DNA of 64,000 nucleotides from Erpobdella octoculata (lineage: Eukaryota > Annelida > Clitellata > Hirudinida > Erpobdellidae): the NCBI GenBank assembly GCA_963978895.1, contig OZ022239.1:37934330-37998329 (forward strand), written 5' to 3'. The position numbers and the translations under genes were made by a program. Each line of letters begins with the position of its first letter. The stretch's first letter is position 1. Below are positions 53,080-62,065 of the stretch, in pieces. The notes beneath the pieces were generated by a model. It was not told the origin of the DNA and made no database searches. It saw only the letters and a list, made by a program, of their open reading frames with translations.

Positions 53080-54151
53080 GTGAAGTTAATGTGAGGAATT
53101 GAAAAAATTTAAAATAATGTGTAGGTTATCCGAAGTCGTTTGCTTTCGGATTACAGGTGGGCATTCCAGATGACGAGACAAACGACGTGGAATGATTGGT
53201 TTCCGAACCCTGAGAGACGCGTTTTTAGGGTGATGAAAGTAGGGAAATCGGTTTTTGAGTCTATTTTGTTTTGTTTTTTCAAAGACGCATTGTCTCATCA
53301 ACCAACCATGGTTGAGAGCGTTTGTGAGAACCAGTGGTGATAGCGGAAAAAAAGTGTGTTAAGAGTATTCATAAGAGTTGATTTGTATTGTGCAGCCATT
53401 TGGTCAAGATCAACTGATGTCTATTTATCAGGATAACAGAGAAATGAAGATTTTATAAGTCGCTCCATTTTCTTTACGTTTAGCTTTCTCCATTGGCGCA
53501 CACTGAGGACGTGGCTGGCAAATTCCGACGAGGAAAAATTTCCAGTAGAGCAGTAGGTGGTAAAAGAAAACATTGTTAAAGTTGTTAGTGATAAACTGGT
53601 TTGTTTGTGATAAACTGTTGTTCTTCCAACACTACGTTCAATAAACTTCCATATCATGAATTTGTCCCTCAACGGCAAGATGCAAGTCCAATGATGAGAC
53701 GATGTTATTGAAAGCTTGAGTACCCCGGTTTTTGAGTTGTTCAAAATTTATGATAATATATCCTGTTAATGCCTGTTATGAATGGAATTGGAAAAGTGAT
53801 AAATATTTCAAGTAGTTCCGAGAATTCTTTGATGAAGAGTGATTTGAGTGGGCCAGTTCTGTAGATGGAGATTTGGAGATTAATGTTATGCTTTTTCCCG
53901 TGTAGTTACTTGACATACGAGGTGATCAAATGTGATTGATTGGCAGTCGACGTCAAACAGACAAAGTTTTAATGGCGTTCTCGACACAACTGCCATACCA
54001 CCATGATTGGTTTTCAAGTTCATTCGTTGATAGTTGGCCAACGAGGACGGGGCTGTCGACAACTGAGAATCACATCGCTCGCAATCTGTCAAAGGAACAA
54101 GAGCCATCATCATGCCAGGTTTCTGTCAGAGTCAGAATGTCGACGGTGAGT
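53080..54151 (-). pseudogene. LINE endonuclease region, downstream part
   Basis: Minus-strand frames contain MNLKTNHGGMAVVSRT and SITFDHLVCQVT (middle of a CR1/L2-like endonuclease) and WRKLNVKKMERLI further on. Several stops. The N-terminal part of the same endonuclease lies on the other side of the LTR element, at 58913-59335. Confidence 0.65.
54016..54151. repeat. 136-bp direct repeat, left of the LTR element
   Basis: Matches 58913-59048 at 135 of 136 bases (a/t difference in gagccatcatc versus gagccttcatc) and abuts the 5' LTR exactly. Confidence 0.95.
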
Positions 54152-54322
54152 TGTTGTGACGAGACACTCCAGGTGTAGTCAGGTGCGCCTTCCTAGCTAG
54201 CTACCGAGTTGTTGCGAGAAAGTTCTGTTTAGTGTTTTGCGAGTTGCGCGGTATTAATATTACATGTTTCTTGTTATTTATATTGTGTTTAGAAAGAATA
54301 AAGTTTTCTGAAAGACACAACA
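54152..54322 (+). repeat. 5' LTR
   Basis: 171 bp, TGTTGTGACG...GACACAACA, identical to the 3' LTR base for base. Contains an AATAAA poly(A) signal at 54297-54302. Immediately downstream ATTGGCGCAGTCGAC is the likely tRNA primer-binding site (TGG start). Confidence 0.97.
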
Positions 54323-54337
54323 ATTGGCGCAGTCGAC

Positions 54338-57300
54338 ATGTCTGAAGTTGATAAATTAATTAAATTGTTCGCTGAGCAAGAGAGATATCGCTCAGAACAA
54401 GAAAGACTTCGCGAAAAAGAACGAGCAGAACACATAAAACAAATGGAGAGGTTGATTTTGAGTTTACAACCATCGGCAACAAATATTCCCAGTTTTGAAG
54501 CTTTCGACCCTTTGAAAGAATTATGGAAAGATTACTGGGCAAGGTTTGAAACTTTCACTGGTGCTCATTCGGTTCCTGGTCGAAAAATACCTCAGGTTTT
54601 CTTGACTAATCAAACCTCATCGACATACAAGTTTCTTGATACGTTAGCAAGTCAGCAAACATCGCCAAAGAAAGCGAATGACTTAACGATACAAGAAATC
54701 GAAATGTTTATGGGAAATCAGTTTAACCCATCAAAGTTTGTCGTCCGAGAAAGGTACAAATTCTGGACCGCAATGAAACGAGAACCAGGTGAAACCATCA
54801 ACCAGTTGGCGGCAAGAATTCGTCAAGCAGCGACAACTTGTGATTTTGCTTCTATCGAGAATCCACAAGACGAAGCAATGAGGACCAGATTTATCTGTTC
54901 CGTCAACAATGAAGCAGTCCTCCGAGCTCTGTTCCGCATAAATGACGATGAGTTATCTTTTGCAAGAGCAATAGAGATAGCATGCGAAACCGAAGATGCA
55001 GCTCAAGTTGCAAAAGAAACCGTTTGCGAAAAAGCCCCATCACCTGAGAGAACGTCTCAGGTATTCAAAGTAGATCGAAGAAAGCAGAAGAAACATACGG
55101 AATATCATCAGCAGCACGCAACTGATAAAACGTCAAATGTTCCTAAAGAAAAGTGTCGACGTTGCGGTAAGAACAACCACACTTTTAAAGAATGTCGTTT
55201 TGCAAACTACATATGCAATTTCTGTCAAAAGAAAGGACATCTGCAAGCTGTTTGTCTAAAAAAGAAAAGACAAGTTCAGTGTGTATTTGCAAAAGATGAA
55301 TTCGTGAAAGAACACGTGTTCACCATGAAAGGACGAAATCCTTTGTTGCAACAGTTGACTCTCAACAGTCAACCCTTCAGTTTTCTCATTGATAGTGGTT
55401 CCAGAGACAACTTTTGTTCACGAGCTGCATGGATCAAACTGGGGAAACCGAAGTTGCAGCTGAATGATAAAAGATATTGTTCAGCAACGGGAGATGACAT
55501 CCCAACAATGGGCACATTTGAAACAGAAGTAAAATTGAAAAACTCAGACATCCAAAGAAGAGTGTGGTTCAATGTCACAAAAACACATGATCTCAACCTA
55601 CTGGGATTTGAGGCGATACGTGATATGAAGATTGACGTCACCGCATTGCTGTCAAAGAACTTCAGTTCCGTTCAACTTATAACGGAAACAACAGAAAACC
55701 ACCTTCAAAATGAATGTCAACTTTTGTGCTCTGAATACAGCGAATTGTTCGATCCACAACTGGGATGTCTTAAAGATGTCGAACTAGAAATAAAGTTCAA
55801 ACCAGATTCGGAACCGATTTTCTGCAAGCCCCGGACAGTACCGTTTGCTATCCTGGAAGAATTGAACAGTGTCTATGATGCAGGAATTAGAAAAGGTATA
55901 TGGATTCCAGCTCAGTTCAATCATTATGGAACCCCGGTAGTTCCAGTCAGAAAACGGATTCAACCGAATCAAAAAAAGGCAGGACTAAGAATCTGTGGAG
56001 ACTACTCGGTAACGATCAACTCTCAACTTAAAACACATCGTTACCCAATGCCACTTCCAGAAGATCTGATGAGAAAATTAGGAGGAAGCTTTTGCTTCAG
56101 TAAGATCGATCTCGCAGATGCATACCTCCAGATTAAACTGGCACCAGAAAGTCAAAGAAGACTAGCGTTGAGCACGCACAAAGGTGTACTTCTACAAACA
56201 CGTCTACCTTTTGGCATCACTTCAGCTCCAGGTTATTTTCAAGAAATAATGGACAAATTAACGTGTGATCTACCAGGAGTAGCGGTGTACTTAGATGACA
56301 TTCTAGTGAGTGGAACCACAGCTGACGAGCATCTGAGAAACCTACGGAATCTTCTTCAACGTTTACAAGAAAGAGGTTTAAAGTGCAATCAAAGGAAATG
56401 CGTTTTTGCTCAACCGTCAGTGGAATACTTGGGACATCGACTCACCAGAAACGGCATAGAAAAAGGAAAACATGTAGATGCAGTGACGAAGATGCCACCG
56501 CCAACAAACGTTTCTTCTCTGCGATCGTTTCTGGGATCGGTACAGTTCTACGGAAAGTTCATCAAGAACCTTTCGACTTTAACCGAACCGTTAACTCGTC
56601 TCACAAAGAAAAACACACCATGGCAATGGGGCGTCAAGGAAAATGCAGTGTTCCAACATCTTAAAGATATTCTTACGAATGAAGTTAGTCTAGCTCATTT
56701 CGATCCTACGGCTCCCTTAGGAATGTCATGCGATGCGTCGGAAGTAGGAATTGGAGCAGTGCTGTTCCACAGATATGACGATGGTTCTGAACGTCCTCTT
56801 TACAACGTGTCTAAAACATTGACAGACACACAACGACGCTACAGCCAGATTCAAAAAGAAGCACTTTCTATCATTTTTGGTCTGCAGAAATTTCATCAAT
56901 TCTTGTACGGGCGTAGATTCATCCTGGTGACAGATCATAAACCACTCCTCGCATTGTTTGGTCCGTCAAAAAGAACTCCGGTCCTGGCAGCAAATCGTCT
57001 AGCAAGATGGGCCCTGACATTGAGCCAGTACAACTACTCAATTGAATATCGAAAAACCGGAGAACACGGAAATGCAGACGCTCTCAGTCGCCTACCAGCG
57101 TGCGAAGACGAAGAATTTGACTCGACAGAAGAAGATGCAGATGTTTCAACAGTTTGCGTTATTAACACAATCAGCCAACAAATGTCCGATTCCAGACTGT
57201 TATCAAAAGAGTCAAGTAAAGATCCTGTTATCTCTACAGTGATACGATTTGTGAGAGACGGCTGGCCTCACAGAATCATGCAACCGGAATTAAAACTGTA

Positions 57301-58660
57301 TGAGAAACTTTCTGATTCTCTTTCAACAGAAAGTGGTTGTCTACTCTTTGGAGCAAGAATCGTGATACCAAAGAAATTACGCGGCAAGATTTTAGAATTA
57401 TTACATACAGGACATTTCGGAATGCAAAGAATGAAGCGTTTAGCAAGAACTATAGTTTATTGGCCTCGAATTGACAACTATATTGAACATTTAAGTCGTT
57501 CATGTAGTTCTTGTGCTGAACAGCAAAACAAGCCACCAAAGATGATGAATCACCCGTGGATGATTCCTGAAAAGCCTTGGGACAGAGTGCATCTAGATCA
57601 CGCCATAAATTTTTTTGGAACCAATTGGCTGGTTATAGTAGATGCCTATTCGAAATACCCGTGTATACATCCGACAAGTTCCATAACAGCAAAAACAACA
57701 ACTCAGTTTTTGGATGAAGATTTCGCACATTTTGGTTTCCCACACACTTTGGTGACTGATAATGCTCCAACCTTTACTTCTGAAGAATTTCAGAATTGGT
57801 GCAAAGAAAGAGGCATCATTCATCTTTCTGGAGCTCCTTATCATCCTGCAACCAACGGGGCAGCTGAGCGATTGATACAAACTTTTAAAAAATCACTCAC
57901 GAAGTCTGCACATCCTCTCCGAAGAGCTTTGCAAGATTTTCTTTTGCAATATCGGAGAACGCCCTTGGAATCTGGATTTTCCCCAAGTGAACTCTTGAAT
58001 GGACGACAAATCAGAAGCAAATTAGATTCTCTTTTGCCATGTCCTCCTTGCCTTGTTCGAGAGATGCAGGATAAACGAAATCAAAGAACAAACAAAGAAT
58101 CTTTCCAAATACAACACAAGTACAAAATTGGAGATTTTTGTTACGCTCTACACTGTGGTCCCAGACAGGGTAAACAACCAAGATGGATTCCTGCAATCGT
58201 CAACAAAATATTGGGAGCACGAAACATCCAAGTACGATTGTGCTCAAATGGGTCGATTTGGAAACGCCATGTGGAACAACTCCGCCCACGTTATGTTACA
58301 CGTTACTCCACATCATCGAGTCTTGGAGACGACGCATTTGACACCACGTCAACGAGGAGTCCAGCGACAACGTCAACGAAGAGTCCAGCGACCACATCAA
58401 CGAAGAGTCCAGCGACCACGTCAACGAGGAGTCCAGCGACCACGTCAACGAAGAGTCCAATCATGACGAAAAGTCCGGCAACCGTGTCAACAGGAAATCA
58501 AGCGACCAGTTTGCCAATGAGTTCTCCATCCAGTGCGACAGCCGTACCAGGAGAAATTCTACCGACGGATCTGACAAAATCAGCAACGCAAGCGAATACT
58601 TCAGTTGAAACCGGACCACGACGTTCGGAGCGCCTGCGGTTGAAGAATTTAAGATTTTGA
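54338..58660 (+). CDS. Ty3/Gypsy-like Gag-Pol polyprotein, intact
   Basis: One 1440-codon frame beginning 15 bases after the LTR. In order: coiled N terminus and Gag capsid-like region (about 50-230); two CX2CX4HX4C zinc knuckles (273-286, 293-306); aspartic protease (DSG at 352-354); RT (YLDD at 651-654); RNase H (CDAS at 798, TDHKPL at 865); integrase with His/Cys zinc-binding region (about 1020-1060), core Asp1088, Asp1141 and Glu1177, and a GPY/F-like tail without chromodomain. The end has about six tandem SPATTSTK/R octapeptides (about 1345-1400). Gag and Pol are fused with no stop or frameshift, as in several animal Gypsy lineages. There is no envelope gene. The element is inserted in a LINE and looks competent for transposition. 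Confidence 0.95.
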   Translation: MSEVDKLIKLFAEQERYRSEQERLREKERAEHIKQMERLILSLQPSATNIPSFEAFDPLKELWKDYWARFETFTGAHSVPGRKIPQVFLTNQTSSTYKFLDTLASQQTSPKKANDLTIQEIEMFMGNQFNPSKFVVRERYKFWTAMKREPGETINQLAARIRQAATTCDFASIENPQDEAMRTRFICSVNNEAVLRALFRINDDELSFARAIEIACETEDAAQVAKETVCEKAPSPERTSQVFKVDRRKQKKHTEYHQQHATDKTSNVPKEKCRRCGKNNHTFKECRFANYICNFCQKKGHLQAVCLKKKRQVQCVFAKDEFVKEHVFTMKGRNPLLQQLTLNSQPFSFLIDSGSRDNFCSRAAWIKLGKPKLQLNDKRYCSATGDDIPTMGTFETEVKLKNSDIQRRVWFNVTKTHDLNLLGFEAIRDMKIDVTALLSKNFSSVQLITETTENHLQNECQLLCSEYSELFDPQLGCLKDVELEIKFKPDSEPIFCKPRTVPFAILEELNSVYDAGIRKGIWIPAQFNHYGTPVVPVRKRIQPNQKKAGLRICGDYSVTINSQLKTHRYPMPLPEDLMRKLGGSFCFSKIDLADAYLQIKLAPESQRRLALSTHKGVLLQTRLPFGITSAPGYFQEIMDKLTCDLPGVAVYLDDILVSGTTADEHLRNLRNLLQRLQERGLKCNQRKCVFAQPSVEYLGHRLTRNGIEKGKHVDAVTKMPPPTNVSSLRSFLGSVQFYGKFIKNLSTLTEPLTRLTKKNTPWQWGVKENAVFQHLKDILTNEVSLAHFDPTAPLGMSCDASEVGIGAVLFHRYDDGSERPLYNVSKTLTDTQRRYSQIQKEALSIIFGLQKFHQFLYGRRFILVTDHKPLLALFGPSKRTPVLAANRLARWALTLSQYNYSIEYRKTGEHGNADALSRLPACEDEEFDSTEEDADVSTVCVINTISQQMSDSRLLSKESSKDPVISTVIRFVRDGWPHRIMQPELKLYEKLSDSLSTESGCLLFGARIVIPKKLRGKILELLHTGHFGMQRMKRLARTIVYWPRIDNYIEHLSRSCSSCAEQQNKPPKMMNHPWMIPEKPWDRVHLDHAINFFGTNWLVIVDAYSKYPCIHPTSSITAKTTTQFLDEDFAHFGFPHTLVTDNAPTFTSEEFQNWCKERGIIHLSGAPYHPATNGAAERLIQTFKKSLTKSAHPLRRALQDFLLQYRRTPLESGFSPSELLNGRQIRSKLDSLLPCPPCLVREMQDKRNQRTNKESFQIQHKYKIGDFCYALHCGPRQGKQPRWIPAIVNKILGARNIQVRLCSNGSIWKRHVEQLRPRYVTRYSTSSSLGDDAFDTTSTRSPATTSTKSPATTSTKSPATTSTRSPATTSTKSPIMTKSPATVSTGNQATSLPMSSPSSATAVPGEILPTDLTKSATQANTSVETGPRRSERLRLKNLRF

Positions 58661-58727
58661 CACGATTTTTTTTTCTTTCGTTAGAAGACATTTTTACATT
58701 TAGTTTTCGCTTTTGAAAAGACTCAAA

Positions 58728-58741
58728 AGCTTGTGGGAAGG
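58728..58741 (+). other. Candidate polypurine tract
   Basis: agcttgtgggaagg, purine-rich, directly 5' of the 3' LTR; would prime plus-strand DNA. Confidence 0.55.
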
Positions 58742-58912
58742 TGTTGTGACGAGACACTCCAGGTGTAGTCAGGTGCGCCTTCCTAGCTAGCTACCGAGTT
58801 GTTGCGAGAAAGTTCTGTTTAGTGTTTTGCGAGTTGCGCGGTATTAATATTACATGTTTCTTGTTATTTATATTGTGTTTAGAAAGAATAAAGTTTTCTG
58901 AAAGACACAACA
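58742..58912 (+). repeat. 3' LTR
   Basis: 171 bp, no difference from 54152-54322. Identity implies insertion too recent for mutations to build up, or gene conversion. Confidence 0.97.
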
Positions 58913-59048
58913 AAGTTCATTCGTTGATAGTTGGCCAACGAGGACGGGGCTGTCGACAACTGAGAATCACATCGCTCGCAATCTGTCAAAGGAACAAGAG
59001 CCTTCATCATGCCAGGTTTCTGTCAGAGTCAGAATGTCGACGGTGAGT
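58913..59048. repeat. 136-bp direct repeat, right of the LTR element
   Basis: Starts on the first base after the 3' LTR and ends at the base where the LINE sequence continues. Partner of 54016-54151. Confidence 0.95.
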
Positions 59049-59335
59049 TGAGCGATAACATCATTTACTGCTTCTAATTTATTGCTAAAAGAGCGGACGC
59101 TAAAGTATCCAAACCTCACCTTTGGTACCTCCGGTGGCTGTAGGATGAGAGCGTCTTTGAGCTTGATGGGACGAACGACGACCAGAAAAGTCGGCGGGGG
59201 AATAGTGACCCCTGGGCAGTGACGCTGTGGTCGCCAAATAATCAAAAAGAAGTTTTTTACGAGTATCCCTTGGAATGCGACTGAAAATGGTTGATTAAAT
59301 TCCAGGAGCTTGTTGCAGACGCCCGGGCTGGCCAA
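58913..59335 (-). pseudogene. LINE endonuclease, N-terminal part
   Basis: Minus frame 58967-59335 has VRFGYFSVRSFSNKLEAVND and ILTLTETWHDEGSC, the first part of an EEP endonuclease (catalytic Glu in TETWH). It continues left of the LTR element. In-frame but preceded by a non-LINE-like N terminus. Confidence 0.7.
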
Positions 59336-59339
59336 CCAC

Positions 59340-60635
59340 CACCCTTGCCAAAAAAATTAACAAGAGAAAGGGCAAAGAAAAGAAAGACTAGAAAGAGAGA
59401 TACAATATATACAAAATATAAAAATATAAAAAGAAAAAAGAGAGATTTAAAAAGAGAGACAGAAAGAATGAAATATAGTAAACTATATGAAAACATTCAA
59501 ATTCTGAAAAATTGGTTGCCCCTGGCCCCATCCCCAATTTACGTACCTGTTTGTTTGATTAATACATATCCATTACAGTAAAACGGCAAATATTGAGCTA
59601 GTTTGGTAAACATAGGTTTCTTAAAAAAAGGAAACTAGAAAATTGTTAGAGGAAAAACAAATTCTGGATATTAGCGCAGTAAACGCTTACAATCAGCGTT
59701 TGAGTTGATTACTAAATAAAAGATTCACACGGAACTAGTTGAAAAATTATTATGTTTGTTTCTTAAGTCATGAAACGTTAAGTGGAGTGAAAAGTGAGAA
59801 CTTATGAATTAAAAATCAGAGTGGAGAACCTTATGTTTCGACATTTGTTAAGCTTGCGCTCCGTTTAAAATCACAAATTCTCACGTCAAAATGTTCAACG
59901 AATTTGTGATAATTTTTCAGAAAAAAACTGTTTAATTTATTGTAATTAGGGAAATGCTGCAAATAAGATTGCCTGGTGGTCGTTAATACACTAAAAAGCG
60001 AAGCAGATTAAGAAGACTTTCTATTCAACGACACGAGCTTTTACATCGCACACATGAGACATTATTAACATATTCCTTCATCGTCCACTGGGAGCATTTC
60101 GTTCCTAATCTGCTATTTTTATGAAGAACTTATTCTAGTTTTTCTGCAGGATTGTTGCCGTTTATGTTTTTTTGTATAAATATACGTTGTAAACATAAGT
60201 ATACAATCTTTGCAGACTTTTAACTGTTCTTGTCTGTTTAGACAAAATCTTGTAATCAATTTTCAAAGTACTTTCAGCATAAAAGTAAAATGGGAGATTT
60301 TTTTTTAATTTTTGTGTTTTGTTGGACTTTTAAGATTTAAGACAAAAATTTTGAAAAATTTGCAGTTTAGACGTTTTTGTAACAAAAGTTTCATTTTTTT
60401 GTGGTTACGTAACTTTTTTTTGATTCTTCTCATGAATCTAAAAAAATCTATCCAAAGACACGAGAATGTATCACGAAAAAAATTATGTACATAATTTCCA
60501 GTTCGATATCTTAAACACTCACAAACAATATACAAAATGAAAACTATTAACTAAACCTATACATTCGAAGACGTTGTCACGAGATCGTTTAACAGTTGAT
60601 AACTTATGAGAATATAAAACTGCTGGGTCAATTGT
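59340..60635. other. Spacer, 3' of SKOR
   Basis: AT-rich; a lysine-rich AAAGAGA stretch at 59370-59470 is composition-driven. The SKOR 3' UTR should lie in its right part, but no clean AATAAA is seen in the first 400 bases. Confidence 0.45.
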
Positions 60636-61430
60636 TCAATCTTCCATTTTTGAATCGCGTTCATATATATTTTCGAAAGTTGTAGGAACGATAGAGTCAT
60701 TTTCAAATTCTACACTTTCTCTGTTGAATGGTTCGCAATTTAGAGGAAATTTCTGATTTTCTGACAAACCTAATTGAGAACCTCGAAGAGCACCTTCAAC
60801 AACCATGGGATACAAAAAACCATCAGCGTGCGTTGCAGGCGAAGCAGTCAAGCAGTTGACCATTGGGGGAACAAAACAGTGGGAAGATATGGCATCAGAG
60901 TCAAGAAAAATCTGCTTGTGAGATTCAACAAGCAACGAAGTTCCTGTTGCAAAGTTACGCTCGAAACCGCATCGCTTAAGTGATTCTACGTCTGACTTCA
61001 AAGGAAACCTGTTCACATAATGTGGGAAATAAGAATAACGATTTAATGATCTATTAAAATAATTCTTCACGCAATCACTATTCGATGTCGAGTTGCACAA
61101 AAACGATAATGAAAACGACGAAAACTTCCGCTGCTCAGAGTTATCGAACTTATCCATTTGGCTGGCGCTTTCTTTGAAGCTGCTGTTTTGATCGTTCATT
61201 TTGTTCCAGAACTTTTCTTTACTTTCATTTTTGCAAAAATTGAAGTCATTGGATGATCTTTTTCTGCTTCCACCGTTGAACATTGCTTTAACGTCTTCCC
61301 ACGCGTGACTCAGTTCATCGCTAGGTGTTTCATAATCAAGAAACAAATGTCGTCTCCATGAATTGAAATTTGCAGCATCAGGATGGTGGTATTTAGAGCT
61401 AGGCATCCGATGAAAGTGAAAAATAAATTT
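60636..61430 (-). CDS. SKOR: SKOR/Fussel (SKI-family) co-repressor, C-terminal part, cut by gap
   Basis: Open from the edge of the assembly gap (61430) to TGA at 60636, 264 residues. The first residues, KFIFHFHRMPSSKYHHPDAA, and then NFNSWRRHL, ELSHAWEDVKAMFNGGSRKR, match the SAND-like (c-SKI Smad4-binding type) region of SKOR1/2, more than SKI or SNO. SKOR proteins are nuclear co-repressors acting on SMAD/BMP and homeodomain targets, mostly in neurons. The remaining 200 residues are Ser/Asn/Phe-rich without a known domain; the family's usual C terminus is longer. The frame continues into the gap, so the ATG at 61404-61406 is internal and not a start. The DACH-like SKI domain is not in the visible sequence. 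Confidence 0.9.
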   Translation of the reverse strand, partial: KFIFHFHRMPSSKYHHPDAANFNSWRRHLFLDYETPSDELSHAWEDVKAMFNGGSRKRSSNDFNFCKNESKEKFWNKMNDQNSSFKESASQMDKFDNSEQRKFSSFSLSFLCNSTSNSDCVKNYFNRSLNRYSYFPHYVNRFPLKSDVESLKRCGFERNFATGTSLLVESHKQIFLDSDAISSHCFVPPMVNCLTASPATHADGFLYPMVVEGALRGSQLGLSENQKFPLNCEPFNRESVEFENDSIVPTTFENIYERDSKMED

Positions 61431-61630
61431 NNNNNNNNNNNNNNNNNNNNNNNNNNNNNNNNNNNNNNNNNNNNNNNNNNNNNNNNNNNNNNNNNNNNNN
61501 NNNNNNNNNNNNNNNNNNNNNNNNNNNNNNNNNNNNNNNNNNNNNNNNNNNNNNNNNNNNNNNNNNNNNNNNNNNNNNNNNNNNNNNNNNNNNNNNNNNN
61601 NNNNNNNNNNNNNNNNNNNNNNNNNNNNNN
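61431..61630. other. Assembly gap (200 N)
   Basis: Round-number run of N, so probably of unknown real length. It falls between the SKOR exon and a CT-rich repeat, which likely broke the assembly. Confidence 1.
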
Positions 61631-62065
61631 CTTTCTCTTCTCTTTCTTTCTCTTTCTCTTTCTCTTTCTCTTTCCTCTTTCTCTTTCTTCTTTCCTCTCT
61701 TCTCTTTCTCTTATCTTCTTTCTCTTCTTCTTTCTCTTCTCTCCCCTCTTTCCTCTTTCTCTTTCTCTTCTCTTCTCTTTCTCTTTCTCTTTCTCTTTCT
61801 CTTTCTCTTTCTCTTTCTCTTTCTCTTTCCTCTTTCTCTTTCTCTTCTCTTTCTCTTTCTCTCTCTTCTCTTTCTCTTTTCTCTTTCTCTTTCTCTTCTC
61901 TTTCTCTTTCTCTCTTCTCTTTCTCTTTCCTCTTTCTCTTTTCCTCTTTTTCTTTCTCTTCTTTCTCCTTTCTCTTTCTCTTTTCTTCTCTTTCTCTTCT
62001 CTCTTTTATCTCTTTCCTCTTTCTCTTTTTATCTTCCCTCTCTTTTCTCTCTCTCTCTTTCTTTC
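61631..62065. repeat. (CTTTCT)n-type low-complexity tract
   Basis: Imperfect TTTCTC/CTTTCT hexamers and small variants. Open frames here are artefacts. On the SKOR (minus) strand it is GA-rich and lies on the upstream side of the exon. Confidence 0.95.

Noticed and set aside
58053..58466. Arg/Gln-rich frame overlapping the end of Gag-Pol
   Set aside because: Shadow of the SPATTSTK-coding repeat in another frame.
61404..61406. ATG as the start of the SKOR protein
   Set aside because: Upstream codons up to the gap continue the conserved KFIFH...HR region, so the ATG is internal.
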